Source: Gerris lacustris (lineage: Eukaryota > Arthropoda > Insecta > Hemiptera > Gerridae). Taken from it: a stretch of DNA of 64,000 bases. The translations under genes were made by a program, and so were the position numbers. Each line of letters opens with the position of its first letter. Positions within the stretch are counted from its first letter, which is position 1. The DNA lies in contig OX578284.1 of assembly GCA_951217055.1 (NCBI GenBank), positions 20,036,187-20,100,186 on the forward strand, written 5' to 3'. This document shows positions 11,345 through 23,400 of this stretch, piece after piece. A model generated the notes under the pieces. It saw nothing but the letters and a program-made list of their open reading frames with translations, searched no databases and was not told where the DNA came from.

Positions 11345-11925
11345 ATAAATAAATATAGTTAACGTTTAAAAACAGAAAACAATGATAGTCGTAATTCTTC
11401 AACAACATAGTTAACGTCTAACAACAGAAAACAATGTTATTCGATATTCTTCTATAACATACATAGTTAACTTCTAACAACAGAGAACAATGTTAGTCGA
11501 AATTCTTCTATAACATGGCCAACGTCTAGCAACAGAAAACAATGTTAGTCGAAATTCTTCTATAACATGGCCAACGTCTAGCAACAGAAAACAATGTTAG
11601 TCGAAATTCTTCTATAACATGGCCAACATCTAGCAACAGAAAACAATGTTAGTCGAAATTCTTCTATAACATGGCCAACGTCTGGCAACAGAAAACAATG
11701 TTAGTCGAAATTCTTCTATAACATGGCCAACGTCTAGCAACAGAAAACAATGTTAGTCGAAATTCTTCTATAACATGGCCAACGTCAAGCAACAGAAAAC
11801 AATGTTAGTCGAAATTCTTCTATAACATGGCCAACGTCTAGCAACAGAAAACAATGTAAGTCGAAATTCTTCTTTAATATAGTTTATGTCTAACAGCAGA
11901 AAATAATGTTAGTCAAAATGCTTAA
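11345..11925. repeat. 52-bp satellite array, about 11 units
   Basis: The unit contains cataacatggccaacgtc-like sequence, tagcaacagaaaacaatg and ttagtcgaaattcttctat. The word ggcc recurs exactly every 52 bp from 11517. Inner units are nearly identical, while outer units diverge (tagttaacgtctaac replaces ggccaacgtctag), the usual pattern of homogenisation in the array centre. Confidence 0.92.
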
Positions 11926-12232
11926 ATTTTGTTAAGAGTACCGACTAATTAGATCAGAAAAAAAGTTACTTTTTTACTGTTATATTTATCATTTAGATTA
12001 TAATTATTTTAATAATCAATTAATATTATCTATTTATAAACTTTTATAATAAGTTATACTGATCCTTTTTATCATTATATAATTATTTTATACTTTTTAC
12101 TGCTAAGGAAGTGTAGTCGCTGAACTACTTCTTCTTCATATCTTTCCAGTCACATAATCTATGTATGACTGGATTTTTATTTGTGTCAACCCATAAAAAA
12201 AAAAAAAAAAATATCTAAAAAAATAATATACT

Positions 12233-12375
12233 GGAAATATAGAGGCCCGTGGTTCAAATCCCGGCGCTTGAGTGTATTTTTCTCTGTCTGTTTCCCGTAG
12301 TTAATAATAATTATAATTTTATTTAAATTAAAATTTCATCTTTCCGTAGTATGAATACTACCAAAATCGTAAACT
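12233..12375 (+). mobile_element. tRNA-derived SINE (family E), 5'-truncated copy
   Basis: Begins within the anticodon arm (ggaaatatagaggcccgtgg), keeps the B-box ggttcaaatcccgg, and has the same tail as the copy at 12548: tatttttctctgtctgtttc, ccgtagttaataataatt and ccgtagtatgaatactacc. The A-box half is missing. Confidence 0.7.
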
Positions 12376-12547
12376 ATGAATTTCTAATTGATTGTACTAG
12401 GTACAGGTACTAATTGGGTACTTTATAATAATTATATGCGTTATTTCTCGGTCTAGTTCTATGTCATTAATGTTGACTTCTCAGACTTGTGGAAAATTGA
12501 AAGCTTAAATTCGGGACAAGGTATCATTAACGTCAGAGAAAATCATT

Positions 12548-12690
12548 CTCCTGCGTAGCTTAGTTGGTAGAGCGCTATACCGGAAATATAGAGGCCCCTG
12601 GTTCAAATTACGGCGCTGGAGTGTATTTTTATCTGTCTGTTTCCCGTAGTTAATAATAATTATAATTTGATTTAAATTAAAAAATAATAA
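12548..12690 (+). mobile_element. tRNA-derived SINE (family E), complete head
   Basis: The head folds as a tRNA. The acceptor strands tcctgcg and cgctgga pair in 6 of 7 positions. The D arm is gcttagttggtagagc (A-box). The anticodon stem ctata/tatag encloses ccggaaa, and the B-box is ggttcaaatta. The loop would read GGA, but U33 is replaced by C and the T stem is poor, so it is not a working tRNA gene. The short variable region argues against a class II tRNA parent. The tail is AT-rich and ends in ttaaaaaataataat. Confidence 0.75.
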
Positions 12691-13985
12691 TATCGAGTAG
12701 AAAATGAACAATGTTAACAGACATTTAACACATTCGTCACTAAACGACATTATTACGTCGTTCAGAGAAGTGTACATTATATACTCAGTAGCTAACGCTT
12801 AAAAAATTATAATATTCGTATAAAATTTGACGATTTTATCCACTAAAATATCGTATTAACGAGCAAAAACAGAAGAATTTAAATGGTTTTTAAATTTATC
12901 AGAGTTAATCGATATAGAACAGTAACCCATAACATACATTTTAACAACTAAGTATACGACTAAAAGGCTGTATTATCAAACAATACAAGAGGAGTTAAAT
13001 GTATTTATTGAATACATCAGTCAGGCTTAATGTTAAACACTAACGCCTAACACATGCAGATAAAATGTACTAGTATACAGTGTAAAATGTGGTTACATGT
13101 ATAATGTAACGGCATGTCAGTTAACCCTGTTTTGGAGAAATCCGTTTTAAATGTCCAATCTCTACGAACCAGATTCTGTCTTTCAACATACAACGTAAAA
13201 TTGTCAAGATCTTCTCCTTCATGTTCAAAACCCTTTAAAAGGGCGATCTTGGTGATCTATTTTTAAGACCTTCTAAATGTTTCCCTTTAAAATTCTTTTC
13301 AATGTTTCTTTTTTTTAATTTTTTGAAAAAAAGCAATTTCTGAGTCGCAATAAATAAAACTATTATTGAAGTATTTTGTATTTAACTTAAGAACAGAAAA
13401 AAGGGACTAACTCCACCTTATATAATTTGAGTGGACTATCCCTTCTCAACTGAAGTCAAGAAATAAACTAAACTTTGAGATTAAGAAAAAAAATAAGTTG
13501 TAAAAAGCTTAAACTATAAAAAAAAATAAAAGAGGATTTCCCTTGTTCCAAATCCCAGCCGTAGTTTAAAAGAACCAAGGAGACGCAACAAATAATGCAA
13601 TATCTTTAAGCCTTTCATTTCATAAACTCTAGCCAAGACGTTCCTTCTTTTTTTTTGGCCAACAAGAACGGGAAAAATTTGGCCAATCTTAGTGGAATGT
13701 TATTTTCCTGTTTGGAGGCAGTTAGCTAAGTTTATAGGTCGTACTAATTCAGATCTCAGATACGGCTTTATACTCCGGGGAGGCACAGGCTAGCATCTCT
13801 AAATTACATTATACCATGTTCAATGAATTATGACTATAATAAAGATTTTTTTTTAACCTCCTCCCTTAACTACCTAACCTACACAACGATTTTTCCACCC
13901 TTTTTTTCCTTTCACTAGAGATAAAGTCGCTTTTATTTTTCGGTATATAACACTAAATTATTTGTTATTATTTATTCACGTATAA
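12691..13985. other. AT-rich DNA, nothing recognised
   Basis: No coding or RNA feature. It contains only A/T homopolymer runs and two gggacta/tagtccc-like words around 13404-13442. Confidence 0.5.
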
Positions 13986-13993
13986 TATATACA

Positions 13994-14068
<75 letters not shown>
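13994..14068. repeat. (TA)n microsatellite
   Basis: About 75 bp of uninterrupted TA repeats after a gcata lead-in. Confidence 0.95.
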
Positions 14069-14072
<4 letters not shown>

Positions 14073-14330
14073 TGTTATTTCCAGACTTATATTGATTGTT
14101 TTATTCATTTTTTTCTTATTTCTCGAAATTTACATTAAAGACGAGAAATATTGGTAAAAGAACAAAATAAATATTGAATAGACCTAAGGTAATATTCACT
14201 TTTCAACCCTTCCCATCAGCATAAAAAATTAGAATTTGTCCTTGAAAGCAGGCAGTCTGATAGAAAGACATCTTTCTTAAATTATACTTCTCCTTCCATA
14301 AAAACGTCAATAAATAAATTAATAAATAAA

Positions 14331-15050
14331 CAGGTCAAGAATGTGCTAGTCAGCACACAGTGAGGGTCCGTAGGCCACACTATATAGTGTTTAACTGTAA
14401 AGTGTATAAACAGTGTTTTTCTTAAATGCTAAAAAGCTTACTTTGAACCATTCTAAGGGTCTGATATTCTCAAAACACACTCTGATAAAGTATTTTTTTG
14501 CCACTGAACCGGACTACAACAATATAAATACATCGAAATGACCATAATTATAAAAAAAAACAACAAACGTATTTTGTCAATAAAAAATAAAATAATATTT
14601 TTTTCGAAATTTCCAAAAAGTGGTATCTTTACTTTTGGTCGAAAAATGTTCAGGAATTTGTTCAGTTTTTTTGCACTTCACATAAGCGAGATAGAGGGAG
14701 GGGGGGGGACACGTTTCAAACCCGCTTCAAACTCGCCTACGCTCGCCCTATCAAAGTTATAACCAAATAATTATATATTTTTGTAATCAGCTCGACGTAC
14801 CCTTTCATATGATACCCCTCACGGTGTCGAAAAAAAATTTAACTCTTAAGTTTTTTTACCCTAATTTTTTTTGAAAAATATTTTTTTTAAGTTGCTATAT
14901 TTTTAAAATATGTGGGCAGGTACAAGACACATACATGCCAAATTCCAAAGTGATCGAACGAAAGGTGTAGCCGTGAGAGCACGCGAGAGGACGGACGGAC
15001 AGACACACGCAGGAAAATATAAGGGTCCTTGGTTTTGCCTACGGACCCTA
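14331..15050 (+). mobile_element. dispersed repeat family G, copy 1
   Basis: Matches 47448-48034 in the opposite orientation. It starts with caggtcaag and a hairpin (tgtgct agtc agcaca) at 14342-14357, then agggtccgtaggc. It ends with gcctacggaccct, so the agggtccgtaggc word is present at both ends in inverted orientation. The interior carries tcagctcgacgtaccctttc, tgatacccctcacggtg and a gacggacggacagaca block. The two short open frames inside (14538-14762, 14910-15158) are not shared with copy 2. Confidence 0.75.
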
Positions 15051-15179
15051 AAAATGAAAAGGAAGCACAGAAATGAAAAGGAATCACGGATTATCTTGAT
15101 AATCCGTATTAATGAATACTATAATTTCAAAAAAGTTTTTGTCAATTATTGCGATTAAAATAATTAAATATAGTTGAAG

Positions 15180-15460
15180 CAATAATGATGGTCTATTTTT
15201 TTTTTTACTTTTCCTCACCTATAAGGTAGGAAAAGTTATGTTTTTACCATCACTTTTTTTTTTAGATTTCAACTGAATTATCCGTTTTGGGTGATTTTAA
15301 GACCTCCTGAGTGGTTTTCAGCATGACGTCTGCACGTGTGTATGTAAGTATATGTGTGTGTTATCATCGTAGCACCCGGGGTATTTAACCTAGAGAGTTG
15401 AAACTTGGCAGAAAAATACGTCCTTACTTCTATGATCCCACACAAGTGTGTTAATTTAAT
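15180..15460. other. unclassified segment with short inverted repeat
   Basis: Opens with an inverted pair, acttttcctcacct and aggtaggaaaagt, at about 15206-15237. It then has moderately GC-richer text including gcatgacgtctgcacgtgtg and ggagagttgaaact-like words. Probably a decayed repeat, with no partner found in this window. Confidence 0.3.
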
Positions 15461-15880
15461 ATAGATTACTTAGTTCAGTTTTAGATAGAAATGTGGTTAA
15501 TATTAATTTAAAATTTGTTAATTGTTATTATTAATTTGTTTTAAACATGTTGTTACATTTGTAATAATTTTTAATTATGTATCTTAATTTATTTTTTTAA
15601 ATTTAAATTTGAAATTTGATTGACAGTTTTATTAAGTAAAATATAATGAATTTCTCTTATGGAGATGAGATAACTCTGGGCATTATTAAACACTCTTAAT
15701 GCAAGTTTTAATTAATAATTGTATTAGTTCTCTACTCAAATTATTTCTTGCTTATTGATAAAGAAAATAAAGACATTAATGTAAATAAATTGTGGTTGAT
15801 ATTAAAAAAATAAAGATTGATGACTGAGGAATGATTTAATTTGAATTTTTCGCACCTAAAGGGTCCATCTTACGTAATTA
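15461..15880 (+). mobile_element. dispersed repeat family H, copy 1
   Basis: Shares tttctcttatggaga, ttgtggttnata, aataaagattgatgactgag and cacctaaagggtccatc with 36980-37510. In copy 2 the 3' part reads gactgaggatgacc, a loop, then gggtcgaaacgtc, a hairpin-plus-GAAAC signature seen at the ends of several retroelements. Here that hairpin is decayed. No protein is encoded. Confidence 0.55.
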
Positions 15881-15963
15881 TAATTGCGGAAGATATTAAA
15901 AAAAAGAGTTACATTAATAAAAGATAATTTATGAGAGGTGAGTCTATTCCTTGTCGGAGATCG

Positions 15964-16073
15964 AAGTAAGGCTAACGTCGATATAAGTCTTACGTCTCCG
16001 ACATGAAATATACTCACATAAGGCTAACGTCTATATGAGTCTTCCGTCACCGACATGAAATATACTCACCTCT
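15964..16073 (+). repeat. 53-bp direct duplication
   Basis: taaggctaacgtc...gtctccgacatgaaatatac is repeated after 53 bp with three to five differences. Confidence 0.75.
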
Positions 16074-16092
16074 CTCTAATTATTTTTATAAG

Positions 16093-16322
16093 TTGAGTAG
16101 TGTGAAGGACGTTTTAAGGTGTGAATAAAATTAACAGTTTAATTCATCTTTGATGACCCTAAAAGGTCATCTTCAGTCAGTTTAATACTAGAAACAACCA
16201 AATATAATCAATTTTACAAATTCCTCGTAGTAAATTAAAAACGTCTCACAGAAAGATGAATTAAACTTTCAATTTTATTCACACCTTAAAATGCCAATCA
16301 CACTACTAACTCATCAAATTAT
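16093..16322. repeat. inverted repeat, ~60-bp arms, family H end
   Basis: The left arm (about 16093-16153) and right arm (16255-16322) share gagtagtgtga, ttaaggtgtgaataaaatt and agtttaattcatctt in inverted orientation. The spacer begins with the palindrome gatgaccctaaaaggtcatc at 16152-16171. The ttcacacctt word ties it to family H. Confidence 0.75.
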
Positions 16323-17085
16323 AACAAGGTGTTCTTAAACTTTACGTTTATCAATTTTAATAATCCAGTTTTAATTAACGTTGAGAGACAATCAAACCAT
16401 CACTCATCTTTATAAATATAGAGTCCCTTTTAAAAGAACAATATAAATAAAAATTTAGATTTAGAACATAAAAAGGATTTAAAATTTACATTTTCCTCAA
16501 CAAGATGATTTCTTTAACATTTAAAGCGTGAAACAATATTTAAACATTATATTAAACTTTCAATTCTATTCCGTAACTCTTATCTTGATATAAAACTTGA
16601 GAAGAGTAATATAAATTTACGTAATCTCATCATATTTCTTTACTTAATTTATGTATTCCCTCAACAAAAAGGGAACAAAGTTAGTAACAAAAACAAGGAT
16701 AACTAACTTTATTTTAACAATATGCAACATGATAATATAATAAAACATTTTTTAAAGGAATGGAAAATGCAAAGAAAGCGAGATAGTGGAAGTAAATCTT
16801 ATAGCTTGTCGTGAGGGATAAAAACATCTTGTACTAATAGCTACAAGGAACGATAGAGGCACGTTTACAATTATTGGAATATGTATTGTAAACGTGACGG
16901 AATGTATTGTAAACGTGATGGATTTGATCCGATTGTCGTGACGGATTTGATTGAGACGACAAAATCCGAAACTTTTATAAAATGTTTGTAAGAAGGGTTT
17001 GCTTAAATTGAAATATGAAACAATAAATATCTCCATATTAACGAGTTTTTTCTTTTTTGATGTCCCTATTCAATTTCTACTTAAT
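16323..17085. other. AT-rich DNA; short duplication near 16880
   Basis: No gene recognised. The words attgtaaacgtgacgga and attgtaaacgtgatgga recur about 20 bp apart at 16886-16923, which makes the minus frame at 16752-17036 look repetitive (FTIHSVTFTIH). Confidence 0.5.
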
Positions 17086-17571
17086 TTTTGGTTTGGTCGT
17101 TTCAGGGTGTATTAAATAAATCGTATTTATCTCATATGGCTATATTTCGACCACACCTGGTCATCTTCATGCCATGATTTTGAGAGTGTAACTACATTTA
17201 TTTTATTTAATATTATGTTCTATTTTTCACAATTTCCTTGGTTCGTCACTTACTTAACATATTATTACGTCAGATATTATTACTTTTATTAGTATATTTA
17301 AAACTTAAAAATTAGTCATCACTTAAAAACTATCTTTAAAACTGTTAGCATCTTCCTAAATTATTCATTATTAAGGGACATGATTATTAAGTGAAGTTAT
17401 TATATTAAGTGACGATCCAAGGAAATGGTGAAAAATAGAACATAATATTAAATAAAATAAATGCAGTAACACTCAAAATCAAGGCATGAAGATGACCTGG
17501 TGTGGTCGAAATATAGCCATATGAGATAGATACGATTTATTTAATAAACCCTGAAACGACCTAACCAAAGA
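17086..17571. mobile_element. large inverted repeat, ~167-bp arms
   Basis: The left arm 17086-17252 and right arm 17405-17571 are near-perfect complements. They share ggtcgtttcagggt, taaataaatcgtatttatct, atatggctatatttcgacca and catcttcatgcc. In plus orientation the right arm reads atgaagatgacc tggtgt ggtcgaaatatag, the same hairpin-plus-GAAA signature as family H. The spacer (about 150 bp) is AT-rich. It could be a foldback element or two head-to-head copies of a short repeat. Confidence 0.8.
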
Positions 17572-18124
17572 ATATCTCCTTGTTGTTTTACAAAAAAATT
17601 TAATTTTTAGCTGGACAAGCATTAATCATTTTGTCAAAGTATCCTGGGACAATTATGTTTATACAATTATATTTATTCATGGTTTTAATTGTAAATGTTT
17701 TCAGATGGTTTGAAAGTTAAATAATACTAAAAAGTTAAGAATAAATAAAAAACCGTAATAAGAATTCCATAGATGTATTTATTTGAGAGACAAACTGGTA
17801 GAGCTTGGTTTAGAGGAAAGTGAGTTTAGAAAAGTTTTCAGTTTGAGTTGGTCTTAGGGAAGTGGTCGTACTAGTAGCGGGCAACACTGTTTTAGTTAAA
17901 ACTTTCAACCTTCTCTCCTCACCAACACAACACACATACAAACTTGGAGTAATGAAACTTCGGAAGAGCTAAAGTAAACAGTGCAATAGTGAGAGAAGAG
18001 CCTAGGGCCAACCAGCGGCTATTGTTAGAAGAGCTTAGCGATGTTAGCATGAAAAGAGAAAACCTTTAACACTTTCACACTTGAAAGAGATCCTTTTTTG
18101 GTTAATATACACCTCAAGATACCT
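17572..18124. other. AT-rich DNA, nothing recognised
   Basis: No gene or repeat recognised apart from the lead-in to the satellite at 18125. Confidence 0.45.
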
Positions 18125-18620
18125 CTCAACAAGAAAATACGTCTTAATACAAAGATAGAAAAAATAAAAACTGTAGTTTAACATAGAAATGAAGAACAAA
18201 CGTATACTACCAAGAAAATACGTCATACTTACTACAAGGATATAGAAAATAAAACTGTAGTTTAACATAGAAATGAAGAACAAATATACTACCAAGAAAA
18301 GACACCATTCTACAAAGATACAGAAAATAAAACTGTAGTTTAACATAGAAATGAAGAACAAATATACTACCAGGAAAAGACGTCATACTACAAATAAGCA
18401 GAAATTAAAACTGTAGTTTAACCTAGAAATTAAGAACGAACGTATATGTACTACCAAGAAAAGACATTATACTACAAATATACAGAAAATAAAACTGTAG
18501 TTTAACATAGAAATGAAGAACAAACGTATACTACCAAGAAAATACGTCTTACTACCAAAATAAAAAAAAATAAAACTGCAGTTTAACATAGAAATGAAGA
18601 ACAAATGTATTATTAGCACA
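18125..18620. repeat. 78-84-bp satellite array, about 6 units
   Basis: The word ctg(t/c)agttta recurs at 18171, 18255, 18333, 18411, 18495 and 18576. Each unit carries catagaaatgaagaacaaa, a tactaccaagaaaa block and agaaaataaaactg. The minus-strand frame at 18044-18361 (repeated FFISMLNYSF) is a by-product of the period. Confidence 0.9.
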
Positions 18621-20240
18621 CGCTTTTTCATATATAATGTAGATATAGTTACTTTTGAATAACGAGGGTGTGCACTACATTTCGTATAATTATTTTAATG
18701 ATTATTATATTGTCGATTTCTCATTTGGGAGTGATACCCAAGCTATGAGAAAACTAAAACGGCACTCGTTAAATATAACTGAGAACGAATATTAACGAAT
18801 ATTATTCTTAAATTAATGGTACCTAGTTATATTAAAAAACATTTATCAGGGGAGAAGTGAGTGTTGATCTAGGGTGGTCGGTCATTCTTGGGATGGATGT
18901 TATTTATTTAGAGTTGCAACTCTGCCCGCTTCTGGCCGGCGTTCGTTTCCATCTTAAAGCACGAAAGCAACAGAATGAAATATATTCCGGACACAATAAA
19001 CTGGGTTCAGCTACAGCAACACGATTTACATATTTTTGTTGAATGTTTTCACATGGTCTAAAAGTCAGCTGGTCCAGTGAACACTTTTACCCGGGAAAAT
19101 ATCTGAATTCAAACAACCATAAATAATAAACGTTTTCGTTTACTATTAACCATATATAAATAAAAACCCTCAAGAAGTTCATGTAGTATTTTCAATTTTG
19201 CATGCAAAAGAATTTTTATTGAAACGCAAGCTCATGAGAATGAATTAAAACCATCCATAACTAATTAAAAAGAATGAAATAACATCATTATAAATCAAAG
19301 AAGAAAGAAGGGAGGAAAATAAATATGACACTTGCAGATTAAGATGAGAGAAACATGACTAGGTTGAAGTAGGTTCAGCTAGAGAACAAAATAGCAAGGA
19401 TACAATTCGATAGAAGAATAAAAATCAAACATAAAAATTGAAAAAGCAACAAAAGAATTAAAGTAAGCAATATAGTTTTAATTAAAAAGACGTGAATCAA
19501 GGACGAAAAAGCGGATTAAGTTTTATCATAATAGTTTTGCTAAGAGATTTAAGAGTTAAGACTTCAAAGTTAAACTCACATTAGTTATGGTACTCGTAGT
19601 TAGTTATTAGTTTATGGTTGTAGGCAACCATTATCACACTGGGCCAGGAATGCAGGACTTGACTTGGGGAGACTGTAGTCTAGTAATATTCGAGCTGAGG
19701 GTCTTATAGAATAAATAATATGAGGATAATTAAGCGCAGCAACTAATAAATATATGTACCGAGAGAATGTGCGAACTCAATAAAAGTTGGAGCATTTAGT
19801 AAGCTTTAAAATGTCACTGTTTAATTTAAAATTTAAGTTAAATTTAAAGTTCGCGAAAATATAAAAGAAATTGGCCTAAACTGCAGCTACTCGGTAGTCG
19901 ATGTGTTTTAGGAACCAAAAACAAAAGACACCACGTGACCAAGAGCCAACCCGAAATAAGACAAGATCAGCTATACTAAACAAAAATAATTTAATAGTCA
20001 AAAAAGTATAAAAAAAAAACATTTATTCGTATTCTTCTCAGCAAGCCCTTTCATTTGATACCCATATCATGGGCATGCTTAAAAAATAACTAGTATCTTG
20101 GGCTGCCCGTCATATTTGATTTAGAATGACGCCACCTAGCTAACCATGTATTGACATCCAAACTAAACGTGTATGGAAAAGTTCAATTCAATCAGTTGAG
20201 GATAACTGCTTTAAAATTCAATTGCAAGATTTGACCCGAA
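18621..20240. other. AT-rich DNA; satellite flank, no gene
   Basis: The first 80 bp (cacacgctttttcata, ttttgaataacgagggtg, actacatttcgtataatt) recur at 24894-24955 beside the second satellite fragment. The rest has no recognisable gene. The 61-codon plus frame at 18857-19042 has no motif. Confidence 0.5.
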
Positions 20241-20320
20241 CATACATACATACATACATACATACATACATACATACATACATACATACATACATACATA
20301 CATACATACATACATACATA
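20241..20320. repeat. (CATA)n microsatellite, upstream of the R1-clade LINE
   Basis: Twenty uninterrupted CATA units end exactly where LINE sequence starts. It resumes after the LINE poly-A at 24513. Confidence 0.95.
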
Positions 20321-20442
20321 CTCTAAATAATATTAAATGTCTACAAATAAATTTACAACGTTCTTTAAAAGCCACTTACAATCTAATTAATTTCATATCT
20401 GAAAATAATATTGATTTAGTTTTAACCCAAGAACCCTATACA

Positions 20443-23400
20443 ATGCACAATAAAGTAGCAGGGCTCCCTAATTATTATAGAATATATCAGCAAGGTCCAG
20501 GAAGAGTTAGGGCTGCTGTATTAGTTATTTCTAAGAGCTTAGAGGTTTCTGTATGTACTCAGGCCTCAGATGAAGATAGAGTTTTGGTAGAAATAGCTTA
20601 TGGCTCTTTACAGTTTTGGGCTGCCAGTATATACTTACCTTATGACAGAGCACTGGAATTGGATTTTCCTCGTCTTGACCTCTTATTAACTTGTGCATCA
20701 TCAAAGTTATTGTTAGCTTTTGACAGTAATTCTAGATCAACGTCTTGGTTCGATCTGTTGACCAACGATAGGGGAAAAGTTTTTGAAGAATATCTCTCTT
20801 CTAGATCTCTCTTATTTCTTAATGAAGATCAAGGCATCCCAACGTTTGAAACTATTCGTGGTTCTAGTTTTATAGATATAACTGTAGCTACTAGTGCCAT
20901 GCTTCCTTTTATTTCCAACTGGTCTGTGTCTGATGTTGAGAGTCTGTCAGATCACAAATATTTATGTTTCGAAATTTTAAGTTCGGGCCACAGGGGTGAC
21001 CCTACCTACTCAGGCTTTCATTTTAATACAAAGAAGGGAGATTGGTCGTTTTTCAACAAAACTTTATCTCATCATTTCAAAAAGTTTCTTGGCCTGTCAA
21101 CGGACAGTAAGGTCTTAAATCTAGATTATTTGTTAGCTGAAAAAATAAAAGCAGAGCCCTTCTTAGACCAAGCAATCACTTCCTTCTACAGTTATGTACA
21201 AAAATCCTGTGTACAGACTTTTCCTGTAATTAATCCTTTTAAAAAGAAACTGAGTAAGAAATCTGTAAGTTGGTGGTGTAATGACTTAGACAACATCAGG
21301 AAAAGAGTAGCCCGTTTTCGCCGCCGCTATCAAAGAGTCCATACAGATGTTGACATTCGTTCTATTAGGAAGATAGAATATTATTCGTTGAAGCGGACTT
21401 ATCGTGAAATGATAATTAAAAGAAAACTCGATTCGTGGAAAGAGTTCTGTACTGGAACTGATGCTAACAATCCTTGGAACGAGTGTTATAAGATGGCGGC
21501 TGGGAAAATTCGCGCCCCAACCTGCATATCTACTCTTAAACGGTCAGATGGCTCCTTTACGGAAAATGCTGATGAGACTCTTAAGGTTTTATTGGATCAT
21601 TTTGTTCCTCGAGATAGCTGTGAGCAGGACGAACCTATACACAGTAGATGGCGTGAAGAAATAGAAAAAGATTTAGATACACCAAACGATCTAGATTTCT
21701 CTCAGTACGAAATTGAAAACTCACTTAAGCGTATTGCTGCTAATAAAGCCCCTGGACTCGACGGCCTAACTAAAGACATATTAGTTTCACTTTTTGGAAG
21801 TTATCGTCTTACAATGCATGCTATATACAACGCATGTCTCCACAAAGGTACTTTCCCCACGTGCTGGAAGACCTCAAAAATAGTTTGTATTGAGAAACCT
21901 GGCAAGAAGGATATACAGGACCCTTCTAAGTACAGGCCTATCAGCCTCCTCCCTTTAGCTGGTAAAGTTCTGGAAAGACTTTTAATCAATAGAATCATGC
22001 ATCATCTATACTCTAAAGACTTATTATCACAGCGACAATTTGGATTTCGTCCTCAAACAAGCACAACTGAAGCACTGCGTGCAGTTACAGATTATATTAG
22101 AGGTTACCTGGATATTCATTACGATGCCGTTATTATCTCTTTAGATGTTCAAGGGGCATTCGATGCTGCTTGGTGGCCAGCCATCCTCAGAGGTCTTAGG
22201 GTTTTAAGGTGCCCAAAAAACCTTTACAACCTATCAATGAACTACTTCGTTGATCGAGAAGCCAAACTTAGCTTAAACCACAAGTCTCAATCTGCAAAGG
22301 TCACGAAAGGGTGCCCTCAAGGGAGCTGTTGTGCTCCTGGGTTCTGGATCGTTATGTACAACTCTCTTTTGACACTAAAATATCCCAGTAATACTTTTGT
22401 GGCAGCCTATGCTGATGATTATATTATTGTTATCGTTGGAAAGAGTAAGCTAGATATAGAAATTAGTGCTAACTCTGTCGTACCCGCTATAGAGGGCTGG
22501 GCAAAAAATAATAAAGTCGTCTTCAATAAAAGTAAATCTCAGCTTCTTTATATCACTAGGAAAGCGGAAATTCCTCAGATTTCTATACCATTAGGAGGAG
22601 AAAATATTCATCAAGTAGAAACTCTCAAATATCTTGGTTTGTATGTTGACAGTAGGCTTTCCTGGGATCACCATGTCAAATATGTTGCTGATAAAAGTCT
22701 GCAATTTGTCAATGTCTTGTCACGAGCGGCTAAAGTCCATTGGGGACTAGGCCACGATGCTCTGAAATCTATCTACGTGGGAGCTTTTCTCCCTATGGTC
22801 CTCTATGGAGTTAATATTTGGAAGGATGCTTTAAAATATAAAAAGAACCAGCAAAAGCTAGAAAGAGCTCAAAGGATGTTTGCTATCAGGCTGATAAAAG
22901 GTTACAGAACCATCTCATATAATGCTGCCTGTGTTGTTGCAGGTATTACGCCCATTTGTATTAAAGCGAACGAGATTTGTAGGATAGAATCTGTTAAGGT
23001 CGGTGGTTCCTACAATGATTTGGATGGTAATATGTTGGATAAGCCTATAGAGTTCAAATTCTGGAACCATCCAGGCGATTATCGCCCTGTTGTTATATCG
23101 CAGATTGAGGATCAACAGGACTTGAAGATCTACACTGATGGAAGTAAGGAGGACAAGCATGTCGGCTGTGGGTTTGCAGTATATATCAATAACTCTGTTG
23201 TAACTGAGAAAAGTTTCCGTTTAGCTGAGCATTGTTCCAATAATCAAGCCGAACAGCTAGCTATCTTAAAGGCTTTGGAATGGCTTAAAGAATCTCCATA
23301 TAGAAATGACGTCAGGATTTACACCGACAGTAAAATTACATTACAGTCATTAAGAAACCCTACTAACCATCTTCCTCTTATTGAAAGCATTAGGAATATT

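Noticed and set aside
12548..12620. Functional tRNA gene with GGA anticodon
   Set aside because: U33 is missing, the T stem is broken, and the same head occurs with the same non-tRNA tail at other sites, so it is a SINE.
18044..18361. 105-codon minus ORF with repeated FFISMLNYSF
   Set aside because: It lies on the 78-84-bp satellite. The repeated peptide follows the DNA period and no start or domain supports a gene.
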